64,000 bases of DNA from Bombyx mori (lineage: Eukaryota; Arthropoda; Insecta; Lepidoptera; Bombycidae), in contig NC_085107.1 of NCBI RefSeq assembly GCF_030269925.1, positions 9,734,001 through 9,798,000 on the forward strand, given 5' to 3'. The notes under the pieces are model-generated. The model saw only the letters and a list, made by a program, of their open reading frames with translations, was not told the origin of the DNA and made no database searches. This document shows positions 62,901-64,000 of this stretch, in pieces. The first letter of the stretch is position 1, and each line of letters opens with the position of its first letter. Made by a program: the position numbers and the translations under genes.

Positions 62901-63996
62901 TTACCAACGGTTTTGTCAGTTACTATATCAGTCACATCCTTGATATCATCTATTGGATCAACTTTATCTTTGAGAATTTTATCTTCTTCATCACTAATTA
63001 CATCATCTTCAGACTCTGAAGATGACTCACCATCCCAAGATGCATCATCATCATCATTCCCATGCCTTCGTCGCTCTGTAATTTAAAATAGAAAACTCAT
63101 TAGCGCTCCCTAATATTGAAAATCCATGTGTGTGATTGTAACTTTTAGTTTAAGGTCAAAGTAAAAGCAAAATAGTGGATTTTTTTCCTTCTATTAGGTT
63201 TTACCCGACTGCTTCCAGACTTTTGGGTGGTAGTGTATATTTAGAAGAAATGTCCAATGAGCTAAATATTTAAACATTGCAACAAACTAGACTGAAAAGA
63301 AACTATTTGAAAGAATTTTGTCTTGATGATTTTCATTTATAAAACACAATTTTTTTCAGATCTTTTACTACCTTCATATGTAAGACCTTTTAATATCCTA
63401 TCCTATCGTATCCTATCAGCCCATGGACGTCCACTGCTGGACATAGGCCATCCCCAAGCCTCGCCACAAAGACTGGTCCTGCACTGCCTGCATCCAGCGG
63501 ATCCCCGCGAACCTCAATAGGTTGTCGGCCCACCTTGTGGGAGACTTACCTAGAGGTAACCTTTTAATATATTGACAATCAATTAGTGGCAATTAAAGTA
63601 CAAGATGTTATATCTACCTCTTTTTTCAGTTTTCTTCTTTTTCTCCATATCCACATCTTCTTCAGATTCCTCTACTTCTTCTTCTCCTTTGGTTATTTTT
63701 TCATGCATTTCCTTGGCTCTTTTCTCTTTCTCTTTGTTATTTTTTTCTAATCGCTCTTTGTCTTCTTTGGCTTTTTGTTCTTCTAGCTCTTTACCTAATA
63801 TGTCTACAAATTCTCTAAAAGGTTGCAAAGAGGGTTTTTCGTACACGTATGGTACAATAAAAGATGGTGCTTCAACCACATACATATCATCTGTAAGTGA
63901 GGGTAGAATTGTTTGAGTCTGTGAGGAGCTATTATTGTTTGTTGCATTACTTTTACTACTAACAGGGGTAACTGTAGTTCCACGAGCAATCATATT
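59950..63996 (-). CDS. Seven-C2H2-zinc-finger nuclear protein, MEP-1-like (3' part; 5' end outside window)
   Basis: MEP-1 proteins work with the Mi-2 chromatin remodeller in gene silencing; the link here rests on remembered sequence features. Exons (right to left): up to about 63996..63618, 63075..62339, 62219..61971, 61426..61182, 60468..60348, 60261..59950 with the stop. N-terminal part: 'EAPSFIVPYVYEKPSLQP', then a highly charged Glu/Lys coil, then an acidic Asp/Ser stretch. Fingers: 'CQFCTFK', 'CNFCEFE', 'CPNCPFED' (last ligand Cys), then after an Arg/Gly/Pro linker 'CEICDGY', 'CQKCQFR', 'CPVCGR' and 'CTVCTAT', seven in all. 'PPIEWEPPAKIPK' follows finger three. The window edge coincides with a possible acceptor, so upstream exons continue to the right. 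Confidence 0.75.
61468..61615 (-). mobile_element. RTE-like LINE 3' end (antisense)
   Basis: Minus-strand reading gives 'GEAYVQHCTTG' and a (GAT)n tail, as at 8698-8910. It lies in the intron between zinc-finger-gene exons 61182-61426 and 61971-62219. Confidence 0.6.
61676..61800 (+). mobile_element. Bm1-type SINE, 3' third
   Basis: 'atatttcaaggtgcgtggcg' to 'ctaagcaaaaaaataaaaaa'. Truncated at its 5' end, in the same intron as the RTE-like fragment. Confidence 0.8.
63395..63560 (-). mobile_element. RTE-like LINE 3' end (antisense)
   Basis: Carries 'actgctggacataggccatc' and downstream 'gtcggcccaccttgtgggag', the complement of the typical insect RTE ORF end. It lies in the intron between exons 62339-63075 and 63618 of the zinc-finger gene. 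Confidence 0.6.
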
Positions 63997-64000
63997 CTGA

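Noticed and set aside
1..64000. CRISPR arrays, operons, phage or prophage signatures
   Set aside because: None seen; the genes are spliced insect genes and the repeats are dispersed transposons, not regularly spaced.

Overview
This is eukaryotic nuclear DNA, AT-rich and intron-rich, from a lepidopteran, most likely a silkmoth (Bombyx). The evidence is a set of tRNA-derived SINE copies of the Bm1 type on both strands, RTE-like and Jockey-like LINE remnants, Helitron-like termini with the lepidopteran 'TC-TATAC ... CTAGT' ends, and insect-type genes with GT-AG introns. All gene models below were built by hand: exons were chained by GT-AG sites, reading phase and family similarity recalled from knowledge. 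No alignment or transcript data were available.

Layout, left to right. (1) 1-2176: repeat fragments, no gene seen. (2) 2177-10104, plus: an 11-exon aldo-keto-reductase-like voltage-gated K+ channel beta subunit (Hyperkinetic type, 470 aa) with an unusual spliced C-terminal tail. Its introns carry a hAT-like MITE, three SINEs, LINE tails and a Helitron-like element. (3) 13489-18814, plus: a 13-exon SLC5 sodium/solute symporter (604 aa, SMCT/SMVT-like). (4) 20584-24539, minus: a K+-dependent Na+/Ca2+ exchanger (NCKX, SLC24), first exon not securely found. (5) 24540-34114: about 9.6 kb between genes, with SINEs, a two-frame broken ORF and GC-rich blocks. (6) 34115-42906, plus: a second, complete 11-exon NCKX (522 aa), head-to-head with the first. 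(7) 46034-48128, minus: a 235 aa secreted protein of unknown function. (8) 48838-53272, minus: a 5'-truncated Jockey-clade non-LTR retrotransposon broken by frameshifts and by a nested mariner-like transposon. (9) 53273-59949: about 6.7 kb with repeats and a strong hairpin. (10) 59950 to the right edge, minus: the 3' portion of a seven-C2H2-finger protein resembling MEP-1.

Three of the cellular gene families (K+ channel beta subunit, SLC5 symporter, two NCKX exchangers) concern ion or ion-coupled transport, but nothing in the sequence shows that they are co-regulated. The clearest structural points are the divergent pair of NCKX paralogues with matching intron phases, a LINE 3'-UTR hairpin with a compensatory base-pair change between copies, and the K+ channel beta subunit with a replaced catalytic tyrosine and an extra C-terminal tail. 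I found no wholly new system that can be claimed with confidence.
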